Positions 47,261 through 56,224 are shown, numbered from the stretch's first letter. The stretch: 64,000 nucleotides of DNA from Magnetospirillum sp. XM-1 (GCF_001511835.1 NZ_LN997848.1:4430001-4494000); one strand, 5' to 3'. Notes: generated by a model from the sequence alone, not told the origin. A program made the numbers and translations.

Positions 47261-47606
47261 CAAGGGCGGCCTCCAGCCGAGCGACCCGTCCTTCAAGTGC
47301 GGCAAGGCGGCGCGCGAGCTCATCAGGGTCGAGGCGTGGGTCATCAGATGCAGGGCCAACGGGCGGGGCCCCGTTCGCGGTGCTGGGCTGCTGGGTCCGC
47401 TCATCGGCTTTCGGCCCATTGTTGGGTTGATTGACCTTCAGCCCGGTGGCCTGGGCCACGGCTGCGGCGCTTTGAGTCATCAGGGCGACGCCGCGGGCGA
47501 CAGCCTCGGCCAGAGCGGGGTCGGCGGCCACGGCCGCCACCTGCTCCTGCCACAGGTCGAGATAGCGGCGCGCAAGCGCCTGGAAATCGGGCGGCGCATT
47601 CGACAT
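47193..47606 (-). CDS. Small coiled-coil protein overlapping phaC, candidate PhaE-like partner
   Basis: 137 residues from ATG 47606 (no clear ribosome binding site; ATG 47657 is an alternative). The N-terminus FQALARRYLDLWQEQVAAVA is an amphipathic helix like those of PhaE and synthase N-termini. A low-complexity middle is followed by a heptad coil (ELARRLAALEGRVARLEAAL) and a basic tail. Its 3' end overlaps phaC by about 68 bases. Full PhaE proteins are about 350 residues, so this would be a much shortened equivalent. The call rests on the partner-sized PhaC and the coil; a phasin-like role is the other option. Confidence 0.6.
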   Translation of the reverse strand: MSNAPPDFQALARRYLDLWQEQVAAVAADPALAEAVARGVALMTQSAAAVAQATGLKVNQPNNGPKADERTQQPSTANGAPPVGPASDDPRLDPDELARRLAALEGRVARLEAALGGGGPKPDAKPRGGRTRRLDPA

Positions 47607-47677
47607 GGGCGGATCATAGCCCAGCCCCCCGCCCTTGACCATATGGTGCGACGCCATATCGCATCAGCGAAAGAAAA

Positions 47678-47706
47678 TTGTTGCTAATCGACGCGACACG
47701 TAAAAT
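47678..47706 (+). promoter_or_regulatory. Candidate phaR promoter
   Basis: TTGTTG, 17-base spacer, TAAAAT: a sigma-70-type pair placing transcription start near 47713, about 60 bases before phaR. Confidence 0.5.
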
Positions 47707-47721
47707 TCTGTTACTACTGGT

Positions 47722-47743
47722 GCAATGCAGCGGGCAATGCAGC
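47722..47743. promoter_or_regulatory. Direct repeat, candidate PhaR operator
   Basis: GCAATGCAGC occurs twice with a 12-base period, just downstream of the predicted phaR transcription start. PhaR proteins bind TGC/GCA-rich DNA in Rhodobacter, Paracoccus and Sinorhizobium, so this fits negative autoregulation of phaR, and it may also act on the divergent phaC operon. Confidence 0.5.
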
Positions 47744-47773
47744 CCGCCCGACAGAATCGAGACGAAAACGCAG

Positions 47774-48337
47774 ATGTCAGAGTCCCAGACCTCCGCCAAG
47801 GCCCCGATCACGATCAAGAAGTACGCCAACCGTCGCCTGTACAACACGGCGACCAGCAGCTACGTCACCCTGGACCATCTGTCGCAGATGGTGAAGGACG
47901 GCGACGACTTCGTGGTCTACGACGCCAAGACGGGCGAGGATATCACCCGCTCTGTCCTGACCCAGATCATCGTCGAGGAAGAATCCAAGGGCGGACAGAA
48001 CCTGCTGCCCATCAGCTTCCTGCGCCAGTTGATCGGCTTCTACGGCGATTCGCTGGGCGGGCTGGTGCCGCGCTACCTGGAATATTCCATGCAGGCCTTC
48101 TCCCACAACGAGACCCAGATGCGCGACTACATGCGCAACGCGCTGGAAGGGATGTTTCCCTTCGGTCCGTTCGAGGAGATGGGTAAGAAGAACATGGCCT
48201 TCATGGAAAGCGCCATGAAGATGTTCAGCCCCTTCTACCCCCAGGGCGCCGACGGCTCGTCGCCCAAGGTCGAGGATCTGCAGGCCAGCGTGTCGGCCCT
48301 GCAAAAGCAGATCGACCAGTTGACCAAGAAGAAGTAG
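47774..48337 (+). CDS. phaR: Polyhydroxyalkanoate synthesis repressor PhaR
   Basis: 187 residues from ATG 47774. The N-terminal DNA/PHB-binding domain (TIKKYANRRLYNTATSSYVT, then DFVVYDAKTGEDITRSVLTQ) is diagnostic of PhaR. The C-terminal part is amphipathic and Met/Phe-rich with a short final coil, consistent with binding to PHB granules. PhaR represses phasin and synthesis genes until PHB appears. It is divergent from the phaC operon. Confidence 0.97.
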   Translation: MSESQTSAKAPITIKKYANRRLYNTATSSYVTLDHLSQMVKDGDDFVVYDAKTGEDITRSVLTQIIVEEESKGGQNLLPISFLRQLIGFYGDSLGGLVPRYLEYSMQAFSHNETQMRDYMRNALEGMFPFGPFEEMGKKNMAFMESAMKMFSPFYPQGADGSSPKVEDLQASVSALQKQIDQLTKKK

Positions 48338-48343
48338 GGCCCC

Positions 48344-48430
48344 TGCGGGCGAGACGCCCGCGCTCCGAACTCGATGCGGGCGAGACGCCCGCGCTCCGAA
48401 CTCGATGCGGGCGGGACGCCCGCGCTCCGG
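48344..48430 (+). repeat. Tandem 31-base palindromic repeat, 2.8 copies
   Basis: Copies begin at 48344, 48375 and 48406; the first two are identical (TGCGGGCGAGACGCCCGCGC then TCCGAACTCGA), the third has GGGACG instead of GAGACG and diverges after 48428. Each copy contains the self-complementary GCGGGCG/CGCCCGC. REP-like intergenic element of a type common in GC-rich genomes. Confidence 0.85.
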
Positions 48431-48460
48431 CCGGATGTGGAGCGCGGGCGTCCCGCCCGC
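48407..48460. terminator. Long hairpin formed by the last repeat copy and an inverted copy
   Basis: 48407-48428 and 48439-48460 are perfect 22-base inverted repeats with a 10-base loop, between the convergent phaR and M16 peptidase genes. Very stable; followed by TTGTTCT. Probably serves as a bidirectional 3' end structure. Confidence 0.7.
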
Positions 48461-48468
48461 TTGTTCTC

Positions 48469-49767
48469 CTACTGCGCCGGCTTCCCCACCGCCACGAAAG
48501 ACAACCCGTCCGCGTCGAGCAGACGCTTGGCGACTCGCCGCGCATCCTCCAGGCTGACCGCGTCGATCACTGCCGCCCGGCGGTCGAGGAAGTCGATGCC
48601 CAGGCGGTCCATCTGCATCTGAACCAGCAGGCCGGCGATGGCGGTGGTGGAATCCTGGGACAGCGGGAACGAGCCGTTGAGATAGGTCTTGGCGTCGGCC
48701 AGTTCCTTCTCGGTGGGCCCCTCGTCGTGCATGCGGCGGAACTCGGCCTTGATCAGGCCGACGCTTTCGGAAAAACGCGCGTTCAAGGTGGCCACCGAGC
48801 CGACGATCAGCCCGGAATGGGCATAGGGCGACAGGTAGGACGTGACGGAATAGGCCAGGCCGCGCTTTTCGCGCACCTCCTCGGTCAGCCGCGACGAAAA
48901 ACCGCCGCCGCCCAGGATGTAGTTCACCACGTAAGCCGCGTACCAGTCGGGATCGTCGCGCTTGAGGCCGGGCAGCGCGAACAGGGCGGTGGTCTGGGGA
49001 TTGTCCTTCGGGATCACCGCCAGCCCGGCGGGGGGCTTGGCCGCCACCTCGGCAATGTCGCCCAGGGGACCGGTGGCGGGCAGGCCGCCGAACACCTCGT
49101 CCAGGCGACGCGCCAGTTCGTCGGGCGCGATGTCGCCCACCACGCCGACCACCAGCCGGTCGCGGGTCAGCTGCGCCCGGACCAGGGCCCGCAGGTCGGC
49201 GATCTGGATGGCCTTGACCGTCTCGATGGTGCCGCGCGGCGAACGGGCATAGGCGTGGCCGGCGAAGGCGGCCTCGAACAGCCGGCGCGAGGCCTGGGCG
49301 CCGGGGTCCTGGCTTTCGCGCATCAGCCCGGCCAGCAACTGGCCGCGAATGCGCTCCACCGGCTCCTTGTCGAAGCGCGGCTGGGTAAGCGCCAGACGGA
49401 ACAGCTCGAAGGCGGTGTCCTTGTTCTCCGACAGGGTCTTCAGATGCCCGGCGAAGCTGTCGCGGCCGGCGTTGAAGCCCAGCGTGATGACCTTGTCCTC
49501 GAGGATCTGCTGGAAGGCCTGGGAATCGTAGGGCCCCGCCCCTTCGTCCAGCAGGGCGGCCATCATGCCGGCCAGACCGGACTTGGCCGCCGGGTCGTGG
49601 GCGGCGCCGCCCTTGAAGGCGACCTCCATGGCGATGATGGGATTGGAAGGATCACGGACCAGCCAGGCCTCGACACCCTTGGGGCTGGTCACCTTCTCGA
49701 CGGTGACGGCGCCGGCGGGCAGGGCGAACAGCAGCAGGCCGAGCAGAACGGCAACAGGACGCAGCAT
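48469..49767 (-). CDS. M16-family peptidase homologue lacking the zinc site
   Basis: 432 residues with a signal peptide (cleavage near GAVT, about 20). M16 fold: IIAMEVAFKGGAAHDPAAK, then LAGMMAALLDEGAG where the active protease has HxxEH, so the zinc ligands are missing. The second-half motif GGGGFSSRLTEEVREKRGLAYS is well conserved. Such inactive subunits pair with an active M16 partner, as in mitochondrial processing peptidase alpha/beta. The active partner gene ends 1 base upstream. Confidence 0.93.
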   Translation of the reverse strand: MLRPVAVLLGLLLFALPAGAVTVEKVTSPKGVEAWLVRDPSNPIIAMEVAFKGGAAHDPAAKSGLAGMMAALLDEGAGPYDSQAFQQILEDKVITLGFNAGRDSFAGHLKTLSENKDTAFELFRLALTQPRFDKEPVERIRGQLLAGLMRESQDPGAQASRRLFEAAFAGHAYARSPRGTIETVKAIQIADLRALVRAQLTRDRLVVGVVGDIAPDELARRLDEVFGGLPATGPLGDIAEVAAKPPAGLAVIPKDNPQTTALFALPGLKRDDPDWYAAYVVNYILGGGGFSSRLTEEVREKRGLAYSVTSYLSPYAHSGLIVGSVATLNARFSESVGLIKAEFRRMHDEGPTEKELADAKTYLNGSFPLSQDSTTAIAGLLVQMQMDRLGIDFLDRRAAVIDAVSLEDARRVAKRLLDADGLSFVAVGKPAQ

Positions 49768-49768
49768 C

Positions 49769-51175
49769 TCAATGCACTCCCTTGGCCGGAGCCGATGGCG
49801 GCATCACGGCGCGGACCTGGCCCGGCTTGGCGGCAGCCGGGTCGGGCAGCAGCAGCCCGGTCACCGAGGAGACCGGATTGAACACGGCCGCCGCGGCCTT
49901 GGCCACCTGTTCCGGCGTCACGGCAGCGATGCGATCGGGCCAGGCTTCCACCTCGTCCACCGTCACCCCGGAGGCCAGGGCCTGGCCCAGGGTCTGCGCC
50001 CCGGTGTGGAGCGAATCGCGGCCATAGGCGGCGCTGGCCCGCAGGCGGGCCTTGGAGCGTTCGACCTCGGCGGCGGAGAAGCCCTCCTTGACGATGCGGG
50101 CCAGTTCCTGCTCGATCAGCGCCTCCAACTTGTCCAGCGGCACGCCGGGACGCGGCGTCGCCGCCACGCGGAAGGTGGTGCGCCCCACCGCGACGGGATC
50201 GTAGGAGGTGCTGATGGCCGCCGCCGCCCCCTTCTCCACCACCAGCGAGCGGTAGAGCCTGGACGTGGCGCCGTCGCCCACCAGATCGGCCAGAACCTCC
50301 AGCGGATAGGCCTGATCGCGGTCCCCGGCGCCCAGGCTGGGGGCGAGGTAGAGACGGCTCCACGACGGCTGGGCGACACGGCCGTCCTTGAGCGTGATGC
50401 GACGCTCGGCCCGGTGGGGCGGTTCCTCGGTGCGGGCGCGCGGCGGCGTGTCGGCGCGGGGAATGACGCCGTAATACTTCTCCGCCAGGGGGCGCACCGT
50501 CTCGGCCGTCACGTCGCCGGCCACCACCAGGATGGCGTTGTTGGGGGCGTACCAGCGGCGATAGAAGGCCAGCGCGTCGTCGAGCGACAGCGCGGCGATC
50601 TCGTCGGGCCAGCCGATGACCGGGCGGCGATAGGGAGAATTGAGGTAGAGCGCCGCCTCCATCTGCTCGCCCAGCAGCGCGCCCGGATTGTTGTCGGTGC
50701 GCGAGCGCCGCTCTTCCAGCACCACGTCGCGCTCGGTGCGGAAATTGGCCTCGTCGAGGACCAGATTGCGCATGCGGTCGGCTTCCATGCGCATCACCAG
50801 TTCCAGCTTGTCGGCGGCGACGTTCTGGTAATAGCCGGTGTAGTCCGACGAGGTGAAGGCGTTGTCGCGGCCGCCGTTGCGCGCCACGATCTTGGAGAAC
50901 TCGCCGGGCGGCACGCTGGGCGTGCCCTTGAACATCAGGTGTTCCAGCAGATGGGCCAGCCCGCTCTTGCCCGCCTCCTCGTCGGCGGCGCCCACCTTGT
51001 ACCAGACCATGTGGCTGACGATGGGCACCCGGTGGTTGGAGATCACCACCACCTGCATGCCGTTGGAAAGGGTGAAGGTCGCCGGATCGAACACCCGGGC
51101 ATTGGCCGGAGAAGCGGCGGGGACAGCGACCAGCACGGCGGCCAGCACAAGCGCGCACAAACGGATGGGGCTCAT
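49769..51175 (-). CDS. M16-family zinc metallopeptidase, active subunit (PqqL/YmxG-like)
   Basis: 468 residues with a signal peptide (cleavage near ANA, about 26). The inverted zinc motif HLLEH (75-79) lies in KSGLAHLLEHLMFKGT, with the downstream acidic ligand in LEERRSRTDNNPG. The second domain carries the substrate-binding pattern but is less conserved. It probably degrades peptides in the periplasm as a heterodimer with the inactive partner immediately downstream. Confidence 0.95.
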   Translation of the reverse strand: MSPIRLCALVLAAVLVAVPAASPANARVFDPATFTLSNGMQVVVISNHRVPIVSHMVWYKVGAADEEAGKSGLAHLLEHLMFKGTPSVPPGEFSKIVARNGGRDNAFTSSDYTGYYQNVAADKLELVMRMEADRMRNLVLDEANFRTERDVVLEERRSRTDNNPGALLGEQMEAALYLNSPYRRPVIGWPDEIAALSLDDALAFYRRWYAPNNAILVVAGDVTAETVRPLAEKYYGVIPRADTPPRARTEEPPHRAERRITLKDGRVAQPSWSRLYLAPSLGAGDRDQAYPLEVLADLVGDGATSRLYRSLVVEKGAAAAISTSYDPVAVGRTTFRVAATPRPGVPLDKLEALIEQELARIVKEGFSAAEVERSKARLRASAAYGRDSLHTGAQTLGQALASGVTVDEVEAWPDRIAAVTPEQVAKAAAAVFNPVSSVTGLLLPDPAAAKPGQVRAVMPPSAPAKGVH

Positions 51176-51282
51176 CGGGCCTCCTGATGATCAGACGCGA
51201 CGGATATGGGACGGAACAGGATGCTTGGCAAGCAACCTGAACAAAACGTCATGCCGGGCACCCGGCCCGGTCACGGCGGGGG

Positions 51283-51855
51283 CTAGTTGAAGACGCCTTC
51301 CAGCCAGGCGCGCTTGCGGCGCTGGACCTGGGGTGTCTCGCCGTCGGACACCGACTTGCCGAGCGCCTGGTTCTCGCGCAGGCGCTGGGTCTCCTTGGCG
51401 GCGTCCACGGGGGTGCCGGGAGCCTCGGGCTTGCGCCAGAACATGATGCGCTCCTGGAAGCTCTTATCCGCGTCGACCAAGGCCTGGGATTCCTTGTTCA
51501 CCAGCACGCGGATGTCGGGCTGGATGGAATCGGCGCCCACCCGCTTCATCATGGCGACGTCGCCGGCGGTGCGGCCCTCGGTGGAAATGGGGGTGCCCAT
51601 GCGGCTGCCCGTCAGGATGTTGCGGGCCTGGTCGCGGGTCGTGCCCTCCTGCGGGCGGACGGCGCCCGGCTGCGGCGGCCGCAGGGTGAATTCCGGCGGC
51701 ATGGACAAGGGCGCGCGCTGCACCACCTGGAACTCGTCCGGCGGCTGCTTCTCGTAGCCGAGCGAACGCTTGACGTCGGTGCAGGCGGACATCGCCACCG
51801 TCGCGGCTAAGGCGGCCAGGGCAATCAGTCGGGCGGTGGTGCGGTTGGTCTTCAT
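51283..51855 (-). CDS. DUF3035-family lipoprotein
   Basis: 190 residues from ATG 51855. Signal peptide with lipobox ending VAMSAC (Cys at about 25), followed by the DUF3035 hallmark PPDEFQVVQRAPLSMPPEF and LRPPQPGA. The family is alphaproteobacterial and related in sequence to the BamF envelope lipoprotein. The mature C-terminal part is charged and helical. It begins 4 bases after lspA, whose product would process it. An outer membrane assembly role is possible but not shown. Confidence 0.88.
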   Translation of the reverse strand: MKTNRTTARLIALAALAATVAMSACTDVKRSLGYEKQPPDEFQVVQRAPLSMPPEFTLRPPQPGAVRPQEGTTRDQARNILTGSRMGTPISTEGRTAGDVAMMKRVGADSIQPDIRVLVNKESQALVDADKSFQERIMFWRKPEAPGTPVDAAKETQRLRENQALGKSVSDGETPQVQRRKRAWLEGVFN

Positions 51856-51859
51856 GGTC

Positions 51860-52378
51860 CTAATTCTTAGACGAATCGCGCGCGCCAAACAAGGAGTCCA
51901 CGACGAGAAAAACGGCGCCGACGGTAATGGCCGAATCCGCCACGTTGAAGGCCGGCCAGTGATAGCCCGCCACATGGACGTCCAGGAAGTCCGCCACCGC
52001 CCCGAAACGGGCGCGATCGATGACGTTGCCCAGCGCGCCCCCGATGATTCCGCCCAGCGCCACCTGGACCAGCAGGGTCTCGGCCTTGGCCAGCCAGAAG
52101 GTCATGGCGGCGCAGATCACCATGGCCAGGGCCGAGAGAATCAGCGCGTTCCATTCGCCGCTATTGTTGCCGATGCCGAAGCTGACGCCCCGGTTCCAGG
52201 CCATCACCAGATCGAAGACCGGCAGGACCTCGATCCGGGTGGCGGAATAGAACGGCGTACCCTCCACGCCTTCCGGGCGCATGACCTTCTCGATGATCCA
52301 GTACTTGGAGAGCTGGTCGAGAACGATGATCAGGGTGGCGACGGACAGGCCCCGGGGCAGCGCGTTGGAGAGAACCAC
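51860..52378 (-). CDS. lspA: Lipoprotein signal peptidase (signal peptidase II)
   Basis: 172 residues, four TM helices. Catalytic aspartates D121 (GGALGNVIDRARFG) and D148 (FNVADSAI); conserved AWNRGVSFGIG loop. Cleaves prolipoproteins after lipidation. Start is GTG 52378, directly abutting the ileS stop, the classical ileS-lspA order. Confidence 0.97.
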   Translation of the reverse strand: MVLSNALPRGLSVATLIIVLDQLSKYWIIEKVMRPEGVEGTPFYSATRIEVLPVFDLVMAWNRGVSFGIGNNSGEWNALILSALAMVICAAMTFWLAKAETLLVQVALGGIIGGALGNVIDRARFGAVADFLDVHVAGYHWPAFNVADSAITVGAVFLVVDSLFGARDSSKN

Positions 52379-55225
52379 TCAGCCCGCCTCCACCGCGTCG
52401 GAGCACCGGTGGCAGACGCCTTCGTGCTTGGCGGAACCCACCTCGTGCAGCACCTTCCAGCAGCGCTGGCATTTCTCGCCCTCGGCCGGATTGGGAGCGA
52501 CCGAGACGCCGGGCACCTCAGGCAACTGGAACTCGCCTTCGGCGGGCAGGCCGTCGATGACGCGGATGCCCGACGTGATGCAGATCTCCGCCATGTCGAG
52601 GCCGGCCAGCAGTTCGTGGATCTCCGACGACACGGTCAGGCGCGGGCTGGCCTGCAGGGAGGAGCCGATGCGCTTTTCGCGCCGCTCGATCTCCAGCGCC
52701 CCGGTGACCACCTTGCGCACGTCGCGGATCCTGGCCCACTTGGCGGCCAGGTCCTCGTCCCGCCAATCGGCCGGAATCGCGGGGAACAGCTCCAGATGCA
52801 CCGAGCCGTCGTCGGAGGGATGGCGGGCCAGCCACGCCTGCTCGGCGGTGAAGCACAGGAAGGGGGCCAGCCACTTGGTCAGGGTGTCGAGCACAATGTC
52901 CATCACCGTGCGCGCCGCGCGGCGGCGCACCGACGACTGGGCGTCGCAGTACAGCGCGTCCTTCCGGATGTCGAAGTAGAAGGCCGACAGGTCGACGGCG
53001 CAGAAATTGTGCAGCTCGGTGAACAGCCCGTGGAACTGGAAGCCGTCGCAGGCGGCGCGGAACTGACCGTCCAGCTCGGTCAGGCGGTGCAGCACCCAGC
53101 GCTCCAGCTCGGGCATCTCGGCCACCGGCAACGCCTCGGCATCCGTGAAGCCGTCCAGCGCGCCCAGCAGGTAGCGCAGCGTGTTGCGCAAGCGGCGGTA
53201 GATGTCCACCTGGGTCTTCAGGATCTCCGGCCCGATGCGCAGATCGTCGGAATAATCCGAGCCGACCACCCACAGACGCAGGATGTCGGCGCCCATGGAG
53301 CCCACCACTTCCTGCGGCGCCACCACGTTGCCCAACGACTTGCTCATCTTGCGGCCGTCCTCGTCCAGGACGAAGCCGTGGGTCAGCACCGCGTCATAGG
53401 GTGCGCGGCCGCGCGTGCCGCAGGATTCCAGCAAGCTTGAATGGAACCAGCCGCGATGCTGGTCCGAGCCTTCCAGATAGAGCGAGGCGGGCCAGGACAG
53501 GCGCGGCCATTCGTCGCCTTCCAGCACGAAGGCGTGGGTGCAGCCCGAATCGAACCACACGTCGAGAATGTCGGTGACCTTGTCGTAATCCTCGGCCTTG
53601 TATTCAGGCGCCAGGAAGCGCGACGGATCGGAGGTGAACCAGGCGTCCGAGCCCTCGGCCTTGAAGGCTTCGACGATGCGTTCCATCACCTTGGCGTCGC
53701 GCAAGGGCTGGCCCGACTTCTTGTCCACGAACACGGTGATGGGCACGCCCCAGGCGCGCTGGCGCGACACGCACCAGTCGGGACGATTCTCCACCATGGA
53801 GCCGATGCGGTTGCGGCCCTGGTCGGGCACGAAGCGGGTCTCGGCGATGGCCGAAAGCGCCTTGGCCCGCAGGCCCGTGCTCTCCATGGAGATGAACCAC
53901 TGGGGCGTGTTGCGGAAGATCAGCGGCGCCTTGGAACGCCAGGAATGGGGGTAGGAATGCTCCACCTTGCCGTGGGCCAGCAGATTGCCCGCCGCGGTCA
54001 TGGCCTCGATCACCGGCTTGGCGACGGGGGAGTAGTACTTGCCGTTCTTGCCCTGGTTCAGCACCTCCATCCCGGCGAAGATCGCCACATGGGGGAAGTA
54101 CTTGCCGTCAGGCTGCACGGTGTCGGGGATGGCGATGCCGTGTTCCTTGCCCAGATGCCAGTCGTCCTCGCCGTGGCCCGGCGCGATGTGGACGAAGCCG
54201 GTGCCGGTGTCGGTGGTGACGAACGAGCCGGCCAGCAGCGGCACCTCGAAATCATAGCCGCCCTTGGCCTGCTCGTGGAACTTCAGCGGGTGATGGCAGA
54301 CGGTGCCGGCGAGGTCAGAGCCTTTGAAGCGGGCCAGTTCCTTGAAGGCGCACTTGGAATCCTTGGCCACCTGCTCGGCCAGGTCGGCGCACAGCACCAG
54401 CTTCTCGCCGGGCTGGGCGAGGCCGGTCTCGCAGGATTCGACCTCGACCAGCACGTAGTCGAACTCGGCCCCATAGGCGATGGCGCGGTTGCCGGGCATG
54501 GTCCACGGCGTGGTGGTCCAGATCACCACCTTGGCGCCGTCCAACGTGGGGCAGCAGGCCTTGACCACCGGGAACTTGACCCAGATGGTGATGGAGGTGT
54601 GGTCGTGGTACTCCACCTCGGCCTCGGCCAGCGCGGTCTTCTCCACCACCGACCACAGCACCGGCTTGGCGCCCTTATAAAGGGAACCGTCCAGCAGGAA
54701 CTTGCCCAGCTCGGCGGCAATCACCGATTCGGCGTGGTTGGTCATGGTGGTGTAGGGATGGTCCCAGTCGCCGGTGATGCCGAGGCGCTTGAACTCTTCC
54801 TTCTGGATGGCGATCCACTTGGCGGCGAACTGGCGGCATTCCTCGCGGAAGGCGACGATGTCCACCTCGTCCTTGTCCTTGCCGGCTTCGCGGTACTTTT
54901 CCTCGATCTTCCACTCGATGGGCAGGCCGTGGCAGTCCCAGCCCGGCACGTAATCCGCATCCCTGCCCAGCATCTGCTGCGAGCGGGTGATCACGTCCTT
55001 CAGGATCTTGTTCAGGGCGTGGCCGATGTGCAGGTTGCCGTTGGCGTAGGGCGGGCCGTCGTGAAGAATGAACTTCTCCCGGCCCTTGGCGCTGGCGCGC
55101 AGGCGTCCGAACAGGTCGATCTTCTCCCAGCGGGCCAGCAGCTCGGGCTCCAGCTTGGGCAGTTCGCCCTTCATGGGGAAATCGGTCTTGGGCAGGAAGA
55201 CGGTATTCTTGTAATCGACGCTCAT
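52379..55225 (-). CDS. ileS: Isoleucyl-tRNA synthetase
   Basis: 948 residues. Class I motifs HIGH in PYANGNLHIGHALNKILKD and KMSKS in DGRKMSKSLGN, the editing domain in between, and a C-terminal zinc-finger-like Cys set (KCQRCWKVL and GVCHRCSD) typical of bacterial IleS. It lies between ribF and lspA, the conserved ribF-ileS-lspA order. Confidence 0.99.
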   Translation of the reverse strand: MSVDYKNTVFLPKTDFPMKGELPKLEPELLARWEKIDLFGRLRASAKGREKFILHDGPPYANGNLHIGHALNKILKDVITRSQQMLGRDADYVPGWDCHGLPIEWKIEEKYREAGKDKDEVDIVAFREECRQFAAKWIAIQKEEFKRLGITGDWDHPYTTMTNHAESVIAAELGKFLLDGSLYKGAKPVLWSVVEKTALAEAEVEYHDHTSITIWVKFPVVKACCPTLDGAKVVIWTTTPWTMPGNRAIAYGAEFDYVLVEVESCETGLAQPGEKLVLCADLAEQVAKDSKCAFKELARFKGSDLAGTVCHHPLKFHEQAKGGYDFEVPLLAGSFVTTDTGTGFVHIAPGHGEDDWHLGKEHGIAIPDTVQPDGKYFPHVAIFAGMEVLNQGKNGKYYSPVAKPVIEAMTAAGNLLAHGKVEHSYPHSWRSKAPLIFRNTPQWFISMESTGLRAKALSAIAETRFVPDQGRNRIGSMVENRPDWCVSRQRAWGVPITVFVDKKSGQPLRDAKVMERIVEAFKAEGSDAWFTSDPSRFLAPEYKAEDYDKVTDILDVWFDSGCTHAFVLEGDEWPRLSWPASLYLEGSDQHRGWFHSSLLESCGTRGRAPYDAVLTHGFVLDEDGRKMSKSLGNVVAPQEVVGSMGADILRLWVVGSDYSDDLRIGPEILKTQVDIYRRLRNTLRYLLGALDGFTDAEALPVAEMPELERWVLHRLTELDGQFRAACDGFQFHGLFTELHNFCAVDLSAFYFDIRKDALYCDAQSSVRRRAARTVMDIVLDTLTKWLAPFLCFTAEQAWLARHPSDDGSVHLELFPAIPADWRDEDLAAKWARIRDVRKVVTGALEIERREKRIGSSLQASPRLTVSSEIHELLAGLDMAEICITSGIRVIDGLPAEGEFQLPEVPGVSVAPNPAEGEKCQRCWKVLHEVGSAKHEGVCHRCSDAVEAG

Positions 55226-55234
55226 GATCGGCTC

Positions 55235-56224
55235 TCAGACATCAGGATCGACGGGCACCATGGGCCCGGCGGCGGCGGAAAACTTGCGGGCGGCCAGCAT
55301 CTTGCGGCCGGTCTCCACGTCGGCGGCGATCTGGCGGGTCAGTTCGTCCAGGCCGCCGAAGCGGCGTTCGGGACGGACATGCTCGACCAGCGCCACCCGC
55401 AGGTGGCGGCCGTAAAGGTCCTCGTCGAAGTCCAGCAGGTGGACTTCCAGCAATTCGTCGGTCTTGTCGAAGGTGGGCCGGCGGCCGAAATTGGCGACGC
55501 CGTCGTGCCAGACGGTGGCGCCGCCCTTGTCGATGCCGGCGCGCACCGCGTAGACCCCGCCGGCCGGGCGCTGATACTCGCCAAGCCGCAGGTTGGCTGT
55601 GGGAAAGCCCAGCAGGCGGCCACGGGCGTCGCCGTGCTCCACCCTTCCCTCCACCTCCCAGTAATGGCCCAGCAGGCGGGCGGCGGCGTCGGGGCGGCCG
55701 GCCACCAGATGGTCGCGCACGGCGGTCGACGAATAGGTCTCGCCGCTATCGGACATGGCGGGCGGCACCACGGTGACGCCGAAGCCCGATTCCTCGCCGC
55801 ATTTCTGCAAGAAGGCGCCGGTGCCCATGCGGCCCTTGCCGAAGACGTAGTCGTAGCCCACCACCACATGGCTGGCCTTGAGGCAGCCGACCAGCACGTC
55901 GCCGACGAATTCCAGCGCGGTCATGGCGGAGAAATCGCGGTCGAAATGCTGCTGGTAGAGGAAATCGGTGCCCAGCGCCTCGATCAGGCGGGCCTTGACG
56001 CGAAACGGCGTCAGGCGGAAGGGCGGCTGGTCGGGATTGAACAGCGAGCGCGGATGGGGCTCGAAGGTCATCACCGCATGGGCCACACCCAGTTCGGCGG
56101 CGATGCGCCGGGCGGTCAGGATGACGGACTGATGGCCGAGATGGACGCCGTCGAAATTGCCCAGCGCCACCACGCAACCGCGGTGGTCGGGGGACAGTTC
56201 GCCGCAATGCCGGATCAGGCGCAT
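55235..56224 (-). CDS. ribF: Bifunctional riboflavin kinase/FAD synthetase
   Basis: 329 residues. The FAD synthetase domain has GNFDGVHLGHQSVI (about 22-35) and YSSTAVRDHL; the riboflavin kinase domain has GRLLGFPTANL (PTAN motif) and HLLDFDEDLYG. Makes FMN and FAD. It starts 9 bases before ileS downstream. Confidence 0.98.
   Translation of the reverse strand: MRLIRHCGELSPDHRGCVVALGNFDGVHLGHQSVILTARRIAAELGVAHAVMTFEPHPRSLFNPDQPPFRLTPFRVKARLIEALGTDFLYQQHFDRDFSAMTALEFVGDVLVGCLKASHVVVGYDYVFGKGRMGTGAFLQKCGEESGFGVTVVPPAMSDSGETYSSTAVRDHLVAGRPDAAARLLGHYWEVEGRVEHGDARGRLLGFPTANLRLGEYQRPAGGVYAVRAGIDKGGATVWHDGVANFGRRPTFDKTDELLEVHLLDFDEDLYGRHLRVALVEHVRPERRFGGLDELTRQIAADVETGRKMLAARKFSAAAGPMVPVDPDV

Noticed and set aside
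48344..48460. CRISPR array
   Set aside because: Repeats are contiguous 31-base units with no unique spacers and no cas genes.
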